Assembly (NCBI GenBank): GCA_019828565.1
Contig: JAHDYR010000012.1
Location: forward strand, 124,001 to 188,000
Length of the DNA stretch: 64,000 nucleotides
Direction of reading: 5' to 3'
DNA from: Carpediemonas membranifera
Taxonomy: Eukaryota; Fornicata
Part shown: in pieces, positions 9,966 to 19,967 of the stretch
How the letters are laid out: each line of letters starts with the position of its first letter
Numbering within the stretch: position 1 is the stretch's first letter
Program-made: the position numbers and the translations under genes
The notes under the pieces: model-generated
The model's database searches: none
Told to the model about the DNA's origin: nothing
Seen by the model: only the letters and a program-made list of their open reading frames with translations

Positions 9966-10443
9966 GGTTGTCGAGAAGCGCCTTGCCAAAGGAAAGACCG
10001 CAGAGACCGAGCTCAAGCCAGGTGACCTAGTCCTCGTACAGCGCAACAGGACCCCCAAGTTGCACGGTCACCTGGGACCCTACAAGATCCTCGAGATCCT
10101 CGACCACAAGGCCGTCGTTATCGCCGACATCATCACGAACACCACCACAACCGTCCACCGGGATCACCTGCTCCCGTTCCACGTGAACTACCACTTCAAC
10201 AAGCTCCGCCAGCTAGCTTCCTCAGACGAGGAGACTTTTATCGTTGAGAAGATCCTCAAGCACCGCGTCAAGGACGACATCCTCGAACTGAAGGTGAAGT
10301 GGGAAGGCTACGACGAACCCACCTATGAGCCGGCGACTGCACTCTCCGGAGTCTCGCTCGCTCGTGCTTACCTTAGAGCCAATAAGCTTCGGCTTAGGGG
10401 GGCAAGATGTCACAGCATCTCCCTCACTCCCAGTGCACTTTAA
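9966..10443 (+). CDS. Element D integrase C-terminus and chromodomain (shifted frame)
   Basis: Continuation of the D polyprotein after the frameshift at about 9945. It holds the integrase C-terminal fold (GDLVLVQRN...LHGHLGPYKILEI) and a chromodomain (EETFIVEKILKHRVK...KVKWEGYDEPTYEP). It begins downstream of the G-run without its own clear start codon, which supports its being part of one polyprotein. The frame runs 36 nt into the 3' LTR before stopping at 10443. Confidence 0.85.
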
Positions 10444-10483
10444 GGTAAATGGATTTCCCCGTTTTCTGCTGCCATCCGGCACA
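10408..10483 (+). repeat. 3' LTR of element D (76 bp)
   Basis: Identical to 5904-5979; followed by target copy ctcc. Confidence 0.95.
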
Positions 10484-10487
10484 CTCC

Positions 10488-11406
10488 CTGAAAGTCCGGC
10501 AACTATCCGGGGAGCCTGGGGGTCTGTCCTCGGGGCATTGACAGGCAGGATCGTCCTGCAGAACCTTGACTATGACACTCCTTGCTTCCCTGCAGTCCTT
10601 GTAGAGCCGTTCAGCCACGGCACCCTCTCGTCTGTCCGGTTCCCCAATTCCATGCCCCCTCGACTCTGTTAAGAAGCCTACCCGAAGGCGGGGAAAGTGA
10701 CTAAGTCCATGCTGTCTACCCCGGTTAGGTGGCGTGGGTCAGGGCATGGGTGGTGTACCCCCAGGCACTAGGCCTGGTTGTCCTGTTACCCCTTACAACA
10801 TTTCGCTTGCACTACATGTCCTTGGTTTCCCATGTCGTTAACAAGGGCGGCAGGGGCACCTGTGCCCCTCCGACCCCCGTGGCCAGTCCCTGCAGTTTCC
10901 TTGGGGTCCCAACGAGTGGTGCAACCATATGAATATGGATTTCCTTGACCTTATCCTTGCTCTGTCCTTGTCGCATGTCCTTTCTTTCTTATTTCTGGTC
11001 TGTCCTTCCTGTTCTTTCCTTGCAGTCGTTCCTTCCCTTGCTTTGGTTCCTGGCTACCGGGATACGTGGGGCCTTTCCTCACTGATCCCAGGAGCTTAGC
11101 ACCCAGCGAGGGTGGTCCATGGCTGATTCCTTGTCCATCCCTTCCCAGTCCTGGAGTCAGGGGTTCATGACATGCTTCTATTCCACCTTGAAGCTGTTGT
11201 AAACCTTTGCCAGTTCCCGTAGTCCTGCCGTGAGGCCTTCCCAAATGTCCTCCGAGCCCCTTATTATTAGTTGCTGCAATTCTAGGATGGGTCTTTCCTG
11301 GTACCATTCGCCCTGGGGGCCCTGCCTTACTTCCAAGTCCTTAGTTTTGTGCTTCGCTGCTGTCCACAGCTTTGTCCAAGCTTCTCCCCTGTCTACTGCC
11401 GGGCAT
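10488..11406 (-). other. LINE 3' region
   Basis: This continues the LINE past its RT-bearing frame toward its 3' end and is separated by element D from the last piece at 5678-5903. The minus strand just downstream of the CPLCSEE motif would encode the C-terminal Cys/His region of a LINE ORF2, but no convincing intact frame is present. The remainder looks like 3' untranslated sequence. Confidence 0.55.
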
Positions 11407-13240
11407 TCACAGATTATGTGCGCTGCCGATCCTAGCCTCTGGCCCTCTGCCCACTCCCCTGATCATTTCCTGCTTCCTTGCTGGTCCTGGCTTTTCCCTA
11501 ATGATCCTGTAGAACAGGCTCACCTCCGACTCCTCCGAGCATAGGGGGCATAGTCTGCTAATTTCTCTCTTCAGGTCAGCGCCTTGGGCCAGCTCTGTGA
11601 TGGCTCTCATAGGGCCCTCCCCTCTCTCTGCCGACGATGGGGATGGGCTGACATTGGCTGCAATGGATACAATTCTCTTCCATTCCGCCCTGCTTTGCCC
11701 CTTCCCAGCCTTTCGGTCTACCGTAGGCTTACCTTGCAGACACTTGCTTAATTTCCTTGTCCCCATGATTTCCATTAGTCCTAGTGCCGTACGGCTTTTG
11801 CACCGCTTCATCCACCCCCTCCTGATCGTTTCCATGCCATAATCCAGTAGCGCTGGTTTAGGGGCTCCCTCTCTGGTGCCCTCCAGTAGATGCTGCACTC
11901 TCTCCCTAGCTTCCCACATAACCGTGCCTCGCCCCCATTCTCTGTTTCTGACTGGTATATCCTGGTCCCTGTAGTTGACTATCCTTTTGACTGCCAGCCA
12001 TTCCATGTGTGCCTGGAGGTCCACCCATCCATTCATCAGCCTCATGGCTGCGCCCCCTCCCGGTCCTGTTCCTGCCATGATTCCCTGCCAGTCATTCCAG
12101 ATCCTTCTACCTCCCGGTGCGTTCCCCCACACCTCGACTCCGAAGAGGATCCTGGGCCATATATATATTTCCAGTAGTAGCCTGCTCGCTAGTGCTGGCA
12201 TGTTTGCCCTGGTCCACCCTGCCCATCTCACCAGTCTCTTGTACCTTTCGCTCTGCTCCTGTTTCCGCCTTATGCAGGCCGACATAGGGTCCTTCCCACT
12301 TGCGATCCATAATCCCAGGTATCTCGCCTCCTTCTCTGGCAGTAGTGTTACCCCCTCGATCCTGACTAGGGCTGTTCTGTCCACGCTAATCATTACATTC
12401 TTCTGGGCGTTCACCCTCATTTCATGCTCTCTGATTATGTCCACCATTATGTTGGCGACCATCTGGCTATGCTCCGGTTTGCTCCCTGTGACCGCAGTGT
12501 CATCCACAAACATGGTAAGTGCTGCCGGTAGTCGGTCGCTGAGGTGGCTCGTGGTCCTTGGCGGTTCTCTGATGTCGTACCGTTCTCCCTTGATTTTCTT
12601 TCTGGCCAGGTGGGGCCAGTTAGCCATGAACAGCACAAACAGTGTCGGTGCCAGGACGCACCCTTGCTTAACTCCCCCTGTTGGTTCTTTCCCATGCCTT
12701 TGCCCCCTTGACTGATATCCAGGTTTCCTTTATTGTGCCTTGAATTGCCCTGATCAAGTGCTCCTCCACCCCCATACCCTGTAGCTTATCCATGAGAATG
12801 TCCCTTGGTACCGTGTCATATGCCTTCTCGATGTCCAGAAAGATTGACGTGGTCTCACCCCCCTCCTGGTGCCGCTGCACAATGTACTGTATCTGCTGGA
12901 TGACGTCCCTGTCTGACTGGAAACCAGCCTGTTCTCTTGGTATGAACCTTTTCGTTGCTGCTTCCAGACGTATCTTGAGCAATCTACCATAGACCCTGTA
13001 CAGCAGTGGTGTCAAGGATATTGGTCTATATGATTCCGGTTTGACCCTTGGCTTCCCTGTCTTGTGTATGGCCGACACTGTGGCATACTTCCATGCTTTG
13101 GGTACGTCGCCCTCCCTGTAGACCCTGTTGATGAGCCTCGTCACTTCCCTAAGGCCTTTCTCATCCAGCTCTCTCAGCATGTCTCCAGATGTGAGGTCAG
13201 GCCCTGGTGCGGTGTCCCTCCTGATCCTTTTGATTGCGGC
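11407..13240 (-). pseudogene. LINE reverse transcriptase (frameshifted)
   Basis: Non-LTR RT motifs occur in order on the minus strand. Bases 13236-12668 hold DTAPGPDLTSGDM, AIHKTGKPRVKPESYRPISL, REQAGFQ and FLDIEKAYDTV. A one-base shift near 12655 leads into 12636-11407, which holds the GVKQGCVLAPTLF block (around the shift), the catalytic FVDD at about 12505, and a long C-terminal part ending in a Cys-rich motif (RLCPLCSEE). The open frame at 13399-13237 is LTR sequence of element E and not LINE. The upstream part resumes at 17702 after element E is removed. Confidence 0.85.
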
Positions 13241-13365
13241 TGTGCTCGAGAGGACGGAAAAACAACTTGGTGCTTTAGTCAAAGAGAAGTCGACACAACA
13301 GTGTCGACCGGAATGGCGGATCGAATCGCCAATCAAATAAAATATTTGATTGGCACACTGCCACA
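13241..13365 (-). repeat. 3' LTR of element E (125 bp)
   Basis: Identical to 17573-17697. It is rich in inverted repeats: stem GTCGACAC/GTGTCGAC with loop AACA (13289-13308), and a 12-bp stem GCCAATCAAATA paired with TATTTGATTGGC around AAA (13328-13354). Confidence 0.95.
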
Positions 13366-13593
13366 CTACCTCCCCAGAGGCGGAGCCCGAGACCTTCAAG
13401 AGCGGTCAAAGCTCATTTCCGCCTGGCGACAGGCGCACAGCGGGTCCTGCAGCAGGACACGGGCGGACATCTTGGCCGGGCACACCTTCCCTCAAGGCTC
13501 TGACGGGTGGGAGAGTAGAGACAACTTGTACTAGCACGGATCGTTTATTTGTTTGGGCAGGACGCTGAACCAATGTCCTGCCTTGACAGTAGC

Positions 13594-15420
13594 TTAGAGT
13601 TGCCAGCCATTGCGGCGGCAGGCGGCCTCGACTGGCTGTCTCCATGAAGGGCTGACGTTGAGAAAGTCGTCGAGAGCGGCCATCTGGGCTGTCTCAGCGT
13701 TGAGCGTGACCTCCGAATCCTCTGCTGACTCGCACCCGGCCCAGTGGACTAGGAGGTATATGGTCTTCGATCTGGCTGGACGACGGGCCGAGACGATGTG
13801 GTCTACGGCGTACTCCCCCTCTTGCTCGGCGACTAGGGTCTTGAGCTCGTCGAGGTCCGTGGAGCCAGTCCAGGCCTTGATGCGGCGGTCGGAAACTTCC
13901 ATGGTCTTATCGGTCGTGATGTGTTGGATGATCGACGACGACGTGTGGTCACCGCGGCGCAGATATCTGAACGGACCGCGCCAGTTTGCCTCGATCTTGG
14001 CGGACTTCGGGCGAAGGAGGAGTACGAGAGAGCCGGGCTCGTGCGTGGGGGGCACATTGGTGGGAATTGCAGCCTTCTTGGCGGCGTAGCGAGCGAGGGC
14101 TTCGCGGGCGGCCTTTAGGCGCGAAGGATCGGCCTTCCCTTCGGTGAATGGGAAGAGGATGTCCAGAGGAGAGGCCTTGGTGGACGAAACCTGCTTGGAA
14201 TTGAGGATAAGCTCGACAGAGGGCAGATGTTCGTCCCAGGGTTGCATCGTAGCGGGCTTGATGATCTTTTCGATCTCGAAGTTGTACCTTTCCACAATGC
14301 CGTTGGACTGTGGGCTGTAAGGGGCGGAAAAGCGGTGATTCAACGAGAGTGCGCATGTAAGCTCATCTATTAGCTTCGCTGTGAACTGCGAGCCGTTGTC
14401 GGACTGGATCTCGCGAGGTACGCCGTAGGCACCGCAGTAAGCATAAAGCGCGCGAGCGGCCGCGAGGGCGTCAGTGGACGTGGCTGGGAACAGTCTGATG
14501 TACCTGGAGAAGGTGTCCACGATCGAGATGATGTAGGAGTTTCCCGACGGCGTGGTGGGTAGGGGCCCAAGAGTGTCGACCTGAACTCTGTGGAAAGGAG
14601 CGTCCGAGGAGGATGGGTGATACGCGATGGGGCACTCTCTGGCAGGGGCATGCAGCTGGCAGTGGGGGCAGGCCTTGATCCAGCGTCTGATGTCTTTGTA
14701 CATGCCAGGCCACGTGGTCTTGGCGGCTTTGACACGGCGAATGCACTCGTCGACGCCGAAGTGTCCGACCGCGTCATTGTGGACGGCGGAGAACTTGTCG
14801 AAGTGAGGCTCTTGGACGACAGCGTTGACTACAGGCGCGTCGGGGAGGATCCGGGAGAGGACGTCTGCAATGACGTTGTCGACGCCACGGACGTGCTGAA
14901 TGGTGAAGCGAAACTCGGATAGTCGTAGGGCCCAGCGGAGAAGCTTTTTGACAGTCGGGGCCTTCCGTCTGAGTTGGACGAGGTTGCTATGGTCGGTGTG
15001 GACATGTAGGTCAGACTTGATCTGGAAGAGGGGTTCGAAGACCTTGTTGGTGAGGACAGAGATCACGGCATGCAACTCTTGTTCGTATGTTGACCAATTC
15101 GACATGGTCTTGTCGTAGGTCTTCTGGAAACAGGCCAGAATTGAGCGAGTACCGTCCTCCTCATCTTGTATTAGCACGCCTCCTTCGCCAAGTGATGAAG
15201 CGTCGGTGTAAATGTGCCAGGGTCTATCGAGGTCTGGGTATGTTAGGCTGATGTGAAGCGCCAACTGGGACTTGATGTCGTCAAAAGCAGTCAGTTGTTC
15301 CTCGCCGAAGACGAACTCGCCGGCTCTGAGTGACCGGTTGAGTGTGGCGAGTGACTTGGTGGCGTCAGGCAGGAACTGTGCGATGTAGTTGATCTTTCCG
15401 AGGATTGACTTCAACTCAGA
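13594..15420 (-). CDS. Element E RNase H, integrase, chromodomain
   Basis: Read leftward: RT connection domain (KINYIAQFLPDA), RNase H (IYTDASSLGEGGVL, YEQELHAVI, VHTDHSNL), integrase zinc finger (HFGVDE...CPHCQLH), and catalytic core with D (VDTLGPL), D (QSDNGSQF) and E (GIVERYNFE). The C-terminal domain follows, then a chromodomain-like end (YAVDHIVSARRPA...LLVHWAGCE). The upper limit is approximate because RT lies in another frame; the overlap near 15411-15537 contains the switch. The stop is at 13594. Confidence 0.87.
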   Translation of the reverse strand, partial: SELKSILGKINYIAQFLPDATKSLATLNRSLRAGEFVFGEEQLTAFDDIKSQLALHISLTYPDLDRPWHIYTDASSLGEGGVLIQDEEDGTRSILACFQKTYDKTMSNWSTYEQELHAVISVLTNKVFEPLFQIKSDLHVHTDHSNLVQLRRKAPTVKKLLRWALRLSEFRFTIQHVRGVDNVIADVLSRILPDAPVVNAVVQEPHFDKFSAVHNDAVGHFGVDECIRRVKAAKTTWPGMYKDIRRWIKACPHCQLHAPARECPIAYHPSSSDAPFHRVQVDTLGPLPTTPSGNSYIISIVDTFSRYIRLFPATSTDALAAARALYAYCGAYGVPREIQSDNGSQFTAKLIDELTCALSLNHRFSAPYSPQSNGIVERYNFEIEKIIKPATMQPWDEHLPSVELILNSKQVSSTKASPLDILFPFTEGKADPSRLKAAREALARYAAKKAAIPTNVPPTHEPGSLVLLLRPKSAKIEANWRGPFRYLRRGDHTSSSIIQHITTDKTMEVSDRRIKAWTGSTDLDELKTLVAEQEGEYAVDHIVSARRPARSKTIYLLVHWAGCESAEDSEVTLNAETAQMAALDDFLNVSPSWRQPVEAACRRNGWQL

Positions 15421-16130
15421 CTGGTCCCGGGGGGCCTGAGGCTGACGATGGCCTGGATGCGGTCGGGGTCGACATGTATGCCATTTCGGTCGACGATAAA
15501 GCCGACCGATCTGACCTCGGAGGCGCCGATGACGCATTTTGCGGGCGAGAGCTTGAGGTTATGCTCCCGCAAGGCCATGAATATGGTGCGCAGGTCGTCG
15601 ATGAACGTGTCATCTGAGTGGGCGGCCTCGAGGATGTCGTCGAGGTACGCCTTGCAGCGGCCGGTGGCAATGGCGGGTGCTATGACAGCCTGGATGGTAC
15701 GCTGGAAGTACGAGGGCGCCGAGGCAAGGCCGAACGGGACGCGGGTGTACTGTAGGTAGTCGTCTGGCGTGACAAAGGCGGAGAGGGCTTGTGAATCTTC
15801 GTGGAGGGGAAGCTGGTGATATCCCTTGACGAGGTCAAGAGCAGCGAACCACTTCGCGCCGCGCATGGACATCAGAAACTCTCTGATGTTAGGTAGCGGG
15901 AAGTGATCCTCCACGAGGTGCTTGTTCAGCTCCGAGTAGTCGACGCACATGCGTGTCTTGTCTTTCTGCTTGACGAGGACGATAGGTGAGGCGAAAGGGC
16001 CTTTGGAGGGAGTGACGATGCCATTCTGGGCGAGCTCCGCTACGATCTCCTTCGTCTTCTTCCTGTTATCAGGCGAGAGGCGGCGCGGCTTAATCTGCAC
16101 GAGGGTATCGTCCTTGACGTGCAAGACCAT
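15411..16130 (-). CDS. Element E reverse transcriptase segment
   Basis: RT palm and fingers: MCVDYSELN, WFAALDLVKGYHQ, VPFGLASAPSYFQ and the catalytic CKAYLDDIL at about 15640. It is entered from an upstream frame near 16130 (RT N-terminal region, 16130-16348) and left near 15420. Both edges look like single-base shifts rather than true ends. Confidence 0.85.
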   Translation of the reverse strand: MVLHVKDDTLVQIKPRRLSPDNRKKTKEIVAELAQNGIVTPSKGPFASPIVLVKQKDKTRMCVDYSELNKHLVEDHFPLPNIREFLMSMRGAKWFAALDLVKGYHQLPLHEDSQALSAFVTPDDYLQYTRVPFGLASAPSYFQRTIQAVIAPAIATGRCKAYLDDILEAAHSDDTFIDDLRTIFMALREHNLKLSPAKCVIGASEVRSVGFIVDRNGIHVDPDRIQAIVSLRPPGTSLS

Positions 16131-16652
16131 GGGGGAACGTTGGCCGGTTCAGGACCGAGCGGCTCGAAGATGTCTGAGAACTCTCGCAGAAGTGGCACGA
16201 CGCGAGAGCGGAGCTCGTCCGAGGGTATTTGGACTGACTGCCAGCCCGAGCGGTAGTCTGCAAGGGCTGACTGTAGCCTTGATCCGGACACCGAGAACAC
16301 TGGGAGGACGACGTCGTCAAGCCGCTGGCGTAGAGTGTGTGAGCCCAAGCGATAGGCCGTCTGAAGTGAGAACGCCGAGGTCTCTGAGAGTGTCGCACCC
16401 GATTAGAGGACACTGGCGGCCAGGGAGGATGATGAAACGGACGGAGACAGCGACAGGGAATCCGGCGAGGCCTGTGAAGAGGATGGGCGCATCTACGGCC
16501 TGATTGACGGTGATTGAGCTGCCGTCGGCGAGAGTGACCGACACGGGGTCGATGCTGGTGCGGGGGAGCTGCCATATCTTTGCGTAACGATCACTCGTGC
16601 ATGAGATTGCTGCGCCCGTGTCAATGATGGCTTGAAGTGGGACGTGCCGCAT
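16131..16652 (-). pseudogene. Element E protease and RT N-terminal linker (two frames)
   Basis: From 16652 leftward, the frame encodes a retropepsin: PLQAIIDTGAAISC with the catalytic Asp, and the downstream LIGCDTLRDLGV motif. It stops at 16317. The next frame (16348-16040) continues with the linker (REFSDIFEPLGPEPANVPP) typical of the segment before Ty3 RT. Gag joins this region by another shift at about 16655, which could be a programmed gag-pol shift; the others more likely reflect decay or base-calling error. Confidence 0.75.
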
Positions 16653-16654
16653 GA

Positions 16655-17554
16655 GGCGGGCACCTTAAGGGCGTCGGCTCCGCGACTTTTCGCGAAGTTG
16701 ACCTGTGTCTGGGGACCACGTGACTGACGAGAGGGGCAATCTCGGTCGAAGTGGTTGCCCTGACAGTGGCGACAGGGGCGTGCCGGCTGCCGGGTGTTGT
16801 CACCCGAGGGCCCGGTGTTGCCGTTATTGTTGGCTGGAGTGGAGCTCTGGGCGTAGTAGCCGTAGCGGAGAGCCTCCTCGCGGGCGTTGTCGTCGCGTTT
16901 GGCAACGCGGAGGGCAAGGCGCTGGAGATCATCCATGGCGGTGGGCTTGCGTTCAGCCTTCTTGAACTTCATGACCTCCTTGAAGGGCTTCGGACGTAGG
17001 TTGTCGGTGAAGATCCTCATACAGTCTTTCAGAAAGCCTGAGGGGGATTGAGGATCGGGATCGTCGTCATCAGGGGCATCACCGTCGACGTGCCTTACAG
17101 GGACGATGGCTGCTTCTTCGTAGTCGCTGTCGGAGCTGCTGTCGGATTCGGAGTCGGAGTCGTTGTCGTCATCACGTTGTAGTACGGTGTGCAGGTTAAA
17201 AACCTCGTTGAAGCGGTGGATATAGTCTCGGACTAGAACGATTCTAGACTTCTTGTGCGTTGCGTCCACGGCACAGACAATCTTATCGAGACGTTCCTTG
17301 AGTGAGAGTAGGTCTCTTGGAGCGATCAGACGCTCGATGAGGTGACCCACCTCTTCGTCAGTGAGCGTGTCCAGATCGGCATCGAACTGGAGCTCGAGGG
17401 CGTTGTAGAGGTCGTCGTCTAAAAACAGGGAGATCTTGGCCTCGGGGTAGTATACCTGGAACTTTCTGAATGAGCGCTTGGCGGCCCGCCAGGAGTCGGC
17501 GGAAAGACCGGCCAAGGGGATACTGGGCTGCTCTATGGGAGTAGGCAACACCAT
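16655..17554 (-). CDS. Element E gag
   Basis: ATG at 17554 lies 18 nt inside the element from the 5' LTR. It is an acidic, helical protein of about 300 residues with an Asp/Ser-rich stretch (DDDNDSDSESDSSSDSDYEE) in the middle and a compact zinc knuckle CRHCQGNHFDRDC near the end. The open frame also runs upstream through the LTR into LINE sequence, giving a spurious chimera that should not be read as one protein. Confidence 0.85.
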
Positions 17555-17572
17555 GATGGAGAGTATTAATAC

Positions 17573-17697
17573 TGTGCTCGAGAGGACGGAAAAACAACTT
17601 GGTGCTTTAGTCAAAGAGAAGTCGACACAACAGTGTCGACCGGAATGGCGGATCGAATCGCCAATCAAATAAAATATTTGATTGGCACACTGCCACA
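17573..17697 (-). repeat. 5' LTR of element E (125 bp)
   Basis: Identical to 13241-13365. The 12-bp palindrome AGTATTAATACT (17562-17573) covers its inner edge, at the primer-site position. Confidence 0.95.
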
Positions 17698-18621
17698 CGG
17701 CTTTGACCTCGCTTTCCTTGAACTCATTTCCGTCCCTGCCCCTCCATGTCTTCCAGGTGGGTTCCCTGCCTCTGCTGACTCTAGCATACTGTTGCAAGAG
17801 GATCTCGCTGATGGCCGCCTTGTCCGTGGTTATCACTCCGTCCTTGAGGAGGCTCTCCGGCATTCCCTTGTATTGGTTGTCACACCACCACCTTCTGATG
17901 GCAGCTTCCACTGAGGCCCTTGAGGCCCTATACCCCCCTTTTGCACTTCTGCTGATGTCGGCCACCCATTTGGCCCTGCGCTCTCCCCAGTATTTCTCCA
18001 GCTCCTCTTTCATCCTTTCCTTCCTGGTCCTGTTGCCTATTTCTGTCCATGGGGTTCGCTGGAGTTCGCTCCACACTCCGTTCCCGAACACTTTGTCCCT
18101 TGCCTTTGCTCCCCTGTTGTTCACTGGGTCGCCCATGCATGCTCTTATAGTCTCTTCCCATTGGTCCGAGCTCTTGATCCTGTTCAGCTTTGAGACTGTG
18201 ACTGGCCCCTCCTTCTTTTCATGGGCCAGGTGTGCACCTCGGGTATGGCCAGAGCCACGTCTCGCTCACTTCTGCCATAGTACCGTTGTTCCTTCCATGC
18301 TAGTGTGATTCCATTGTGTGCTGAGCCCCATACCCCGACCTTCTGAGACTCTACCACCTCAATCTCCGCCCCCTGGATTCCTGGTGTTGTCACTGCAAAG
18401 TCCGGGGTTGATGTTCCTGATGTGAGCGTCCCAGACTTGGGTATGATGGCTTTGAGCCTGTGCTTCTCCATCATATCCTTCCACCGGGTGGATCTTTCCA
18501 TCTGGCCTGGGTCGATGTTCCAGTCTCCCATAATTATGGCCTCCATGCTCCCTTTCATGTCCATGATCTTCTGTATAGTGTCCCTGAATCCATCCTTCTC
18601 CTGCTTGCTGTGGCCGGATGG
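17698..18621 (-). pseudogene. LINE endonuclease C-terminus and pre-RT linker
   Basis: From about 18621 leftward: the C-terminal half of an APE-type endonuclease with IIMGDWNIDP, the STPDFAV motif and GSAHNGITL, which match the conserved GDFN, S-x-x-D and SDH catalytic blocks. After a one-base shift near 18215 a linker continues to 17702 (DPVNNRGAKARDKVFGNG..., WWCDNQYKGMPESL), then joins RT across element E. The N-terminal half of the endonuclease is absent. Confidence 0.8.
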
Positions 18622-19967
18622 GCGCTGATGCTCTGAGCCGGATCGTGCACCTCAACGCCGCGGAGATCGATTCTGTCCACCAAGAACACATCGCCGCCTG
18701 CCACGGGGGGATAATGGGACATCTTGGCATCAAAGCTACGGCAGACCGGGTCGTCAGCCAGTTTGGTAGCTGGCCTGGCCTGACAAACGAGGTCAAGGCC
18801 TTCATTGAGCAATGCCCAGTGTGCCAGCTCACCCATCCCCGCCGCTCCCCTAAGGTCGCATCGCACAGGACAGCTGGCTCGACACCAATGAGCCGAGTAC
18901 AGCTCGATACGATAGGCCCTCTACCCGAAGCGGGTGGCATGCGACACGTCATCGTCGTAATCGACACATTCTCGAAGCTGACGTACCTCCACCCATCCCC
19001 ATCAACTGACGCTAGTTCCGCGGCAGACGCTATTCTCCAGTGGATCGCACTTCATGGTCGGCCCACTGAGTTACAAACGGACAACAGCACACAATTCGCC
19101 AACAAGACAATCACAGCTCTGAACGAGCGTCTTAAGGTGAAACATCATTTTAGTACACCGTACAGACCCGCGTCCAACGGCATCGTTGAACGATGCAACG
19201 CAGAGATCGTTCGGCATCTCCGTACACTCCTTCTCGAAGGCGCCGACGACGAGTGGCCATCACTCCTTCTTCCAATCGTGGCCCACATCATTAACTCTAC
19301 TCCGAACGCACGCAGCCACCTCTCTCCGTTCCAAGTCATCTACGGCGACCACCACAGGTTCCAAATCGCACCAATCGAGTCCGATCACGAGCTCATCGTC
19401 GCCTTCCAACGCTACATCAACGACATCCGAGAGGTACAAGAGGCAATGCTACGTTCCGAGAGGCCGCGCGACGGATACCGATACGCCACGGACAGTTTTG
19501 TCCTACTCCGACCCGTTGCTGCCCACTTGGGCAAGCTCAGCCGGCGCGCCCGTGGCCCGCTCCTGGTCGTGGGGGCAGGGACCGACCCGAACACATACGA
19601 GCTCCAAGATCTGTGCACGTTGACAACGTTCATCACCCACGCCGACAGAATGATTCCCTTCAACACCTCATTGCCGTACGACCAAGTCGTCGAACTAGCC
19701 GCGCGACAATCAGGCGAGTTCGTGGTCGAGGACATCGTGTCCCACGCCATCGTTGACGCCTGGCTCTACCTAACAATCAAGTGGGCCGGCTACGAGCCTG
19801 ACGAGAACACCATCGAACGTTTTGACCGCGACATCGACCAACTAGCGGCTCTCGACCGATATGTGGAGAAACAGCCAGACGTGCTACCTATCATCCGTAG
19901 CTGCCGGCTGACCATGAAGAGGGGTCGCCGCAGTTTGTCCGCGCAGATGCTGAAGAGATTAGAGTGA
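18618..19967 (+). CDS. Element A integrase and chromodomain (remnant of pol)
   Basis: The frame begins inside the last RNase H motif (ADALSRI), then the integrase zinc finger (HQEHIAACHGG...CPVCQ), catalytic D (VQLDTIGPL), D (QTDNSTQF) and E (GIVERCNAE), the C-terminal domain, and a chromodomain (EFVVEDIVSHAIV...LTIKWAGYEPDE). The stop is at 19967. All upstream pol domains are missing because of the LINE-associated deletion, so this is a relic although it reads cleanly. Confidence 0.9.
   Translation: MGADALSRIVHLNAAEIDSVHQEHIAACHGGIMGHLGIKATADRVVSQFGSWPGLTNEVKAFIEQCPVCQLTHPRRSPKVASHRTAGSTPMSRVQLDTIGPLPEAGGMRHVIVVIDTFSKLTYLHPSPSTDASSAADAILQWIALHGRPTELQTDNSTQFANKTITALNERLKVKHHFSTPYRPASNGIVERCNAEIVRHLRTLLLEGADDEWPSLLLPIVAHIINSTPNARSHLSPFQVIYGDHHRFQIAPIESDHELIVAFQRYINDIREVQEAMLRSERPRDGYRYATDSFVLLRPVAAHLGKLSRRARGPLLVVGAGTDPNTYELQDLCTLTTFITHADRMIPFNTSLPYDQVVELAARQSGEFVVEDIVSHAIVDAWLYLTIKWAGYEPDENTIERFDRDIDQLAALDRYVEKQPDVLPIIRSCRLTMKRGRRSLSAQMLKRLE

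Larger units (their letters stand above)
5904..10483 (+). mobile_element. Element D: Ty3/gypsy retrotransposon
   Basis: A 4.58-kb element with identical 76-bp LTRs and a 4-bp target duplication ctcc (5900-5903 and 10484-10487), inserted in the 3' part of the LINE. A single gag-pol frame is interrupted only once, near its end. A purine tract (ttaggggggcaaga) precedes the 3' LTR. Nearly intact, so young. Confidence 0.95.
13241..17697 (-). mobile_element. Element E: Ty3/gypsy retrotransposon with frameshifted pol
   Basis: A 4.46-kb minus-strand element with identical 125-bp LTRs and a 4-bp target duplication cggc (13237-13240 and 17698-17701), inserted in the LINE RT. Gag, protease, RT, RNase H, integrase and chromodomain are all present, but four changes of frame separate them. 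The purine tract (tctggggaggtag on the minus strand) lies next to the 3' LTR at 13366-13378. Confidence 0.93.
5678..18621 (-). mobile_element. Decayed 5'-truncated LINE (non-LTR retrotransposon), split by D and E
   Basis: LINE pieces lie at 5678-5903 (3' end), 10488-13240 (RT and 3' part) and 17702 to about 18621 (end of the AP endonuclease and the linker). The order along the minus strand is endonuclease, linker, RT, C-terminal region, 3' end. The endonuclease lacks its N-terminal half, as expected for 5' truncation during target-primed reverse transcription. Its right edge abuts element A integrase sequence at about 18615-18625 and its left edge abuts A gag. The whole A segment between gag codon ~33 and the end of RNase H is gone, so a deletion accompanied or followed insertion. 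Frameshifts at about 12655 and 18215 show it is inactive or badly assembled. No poly(A) tail is visible; the 3' end is A/T-rich. Confidence 0.8.

Noticed and set aside
16493-18136. One 547-codon minus-strand frame joining LINE linker, LTR and element E gag
   Set aside because: The frame is open through the LTR by chance; the LTR boundary and target duplication show two separate genes.
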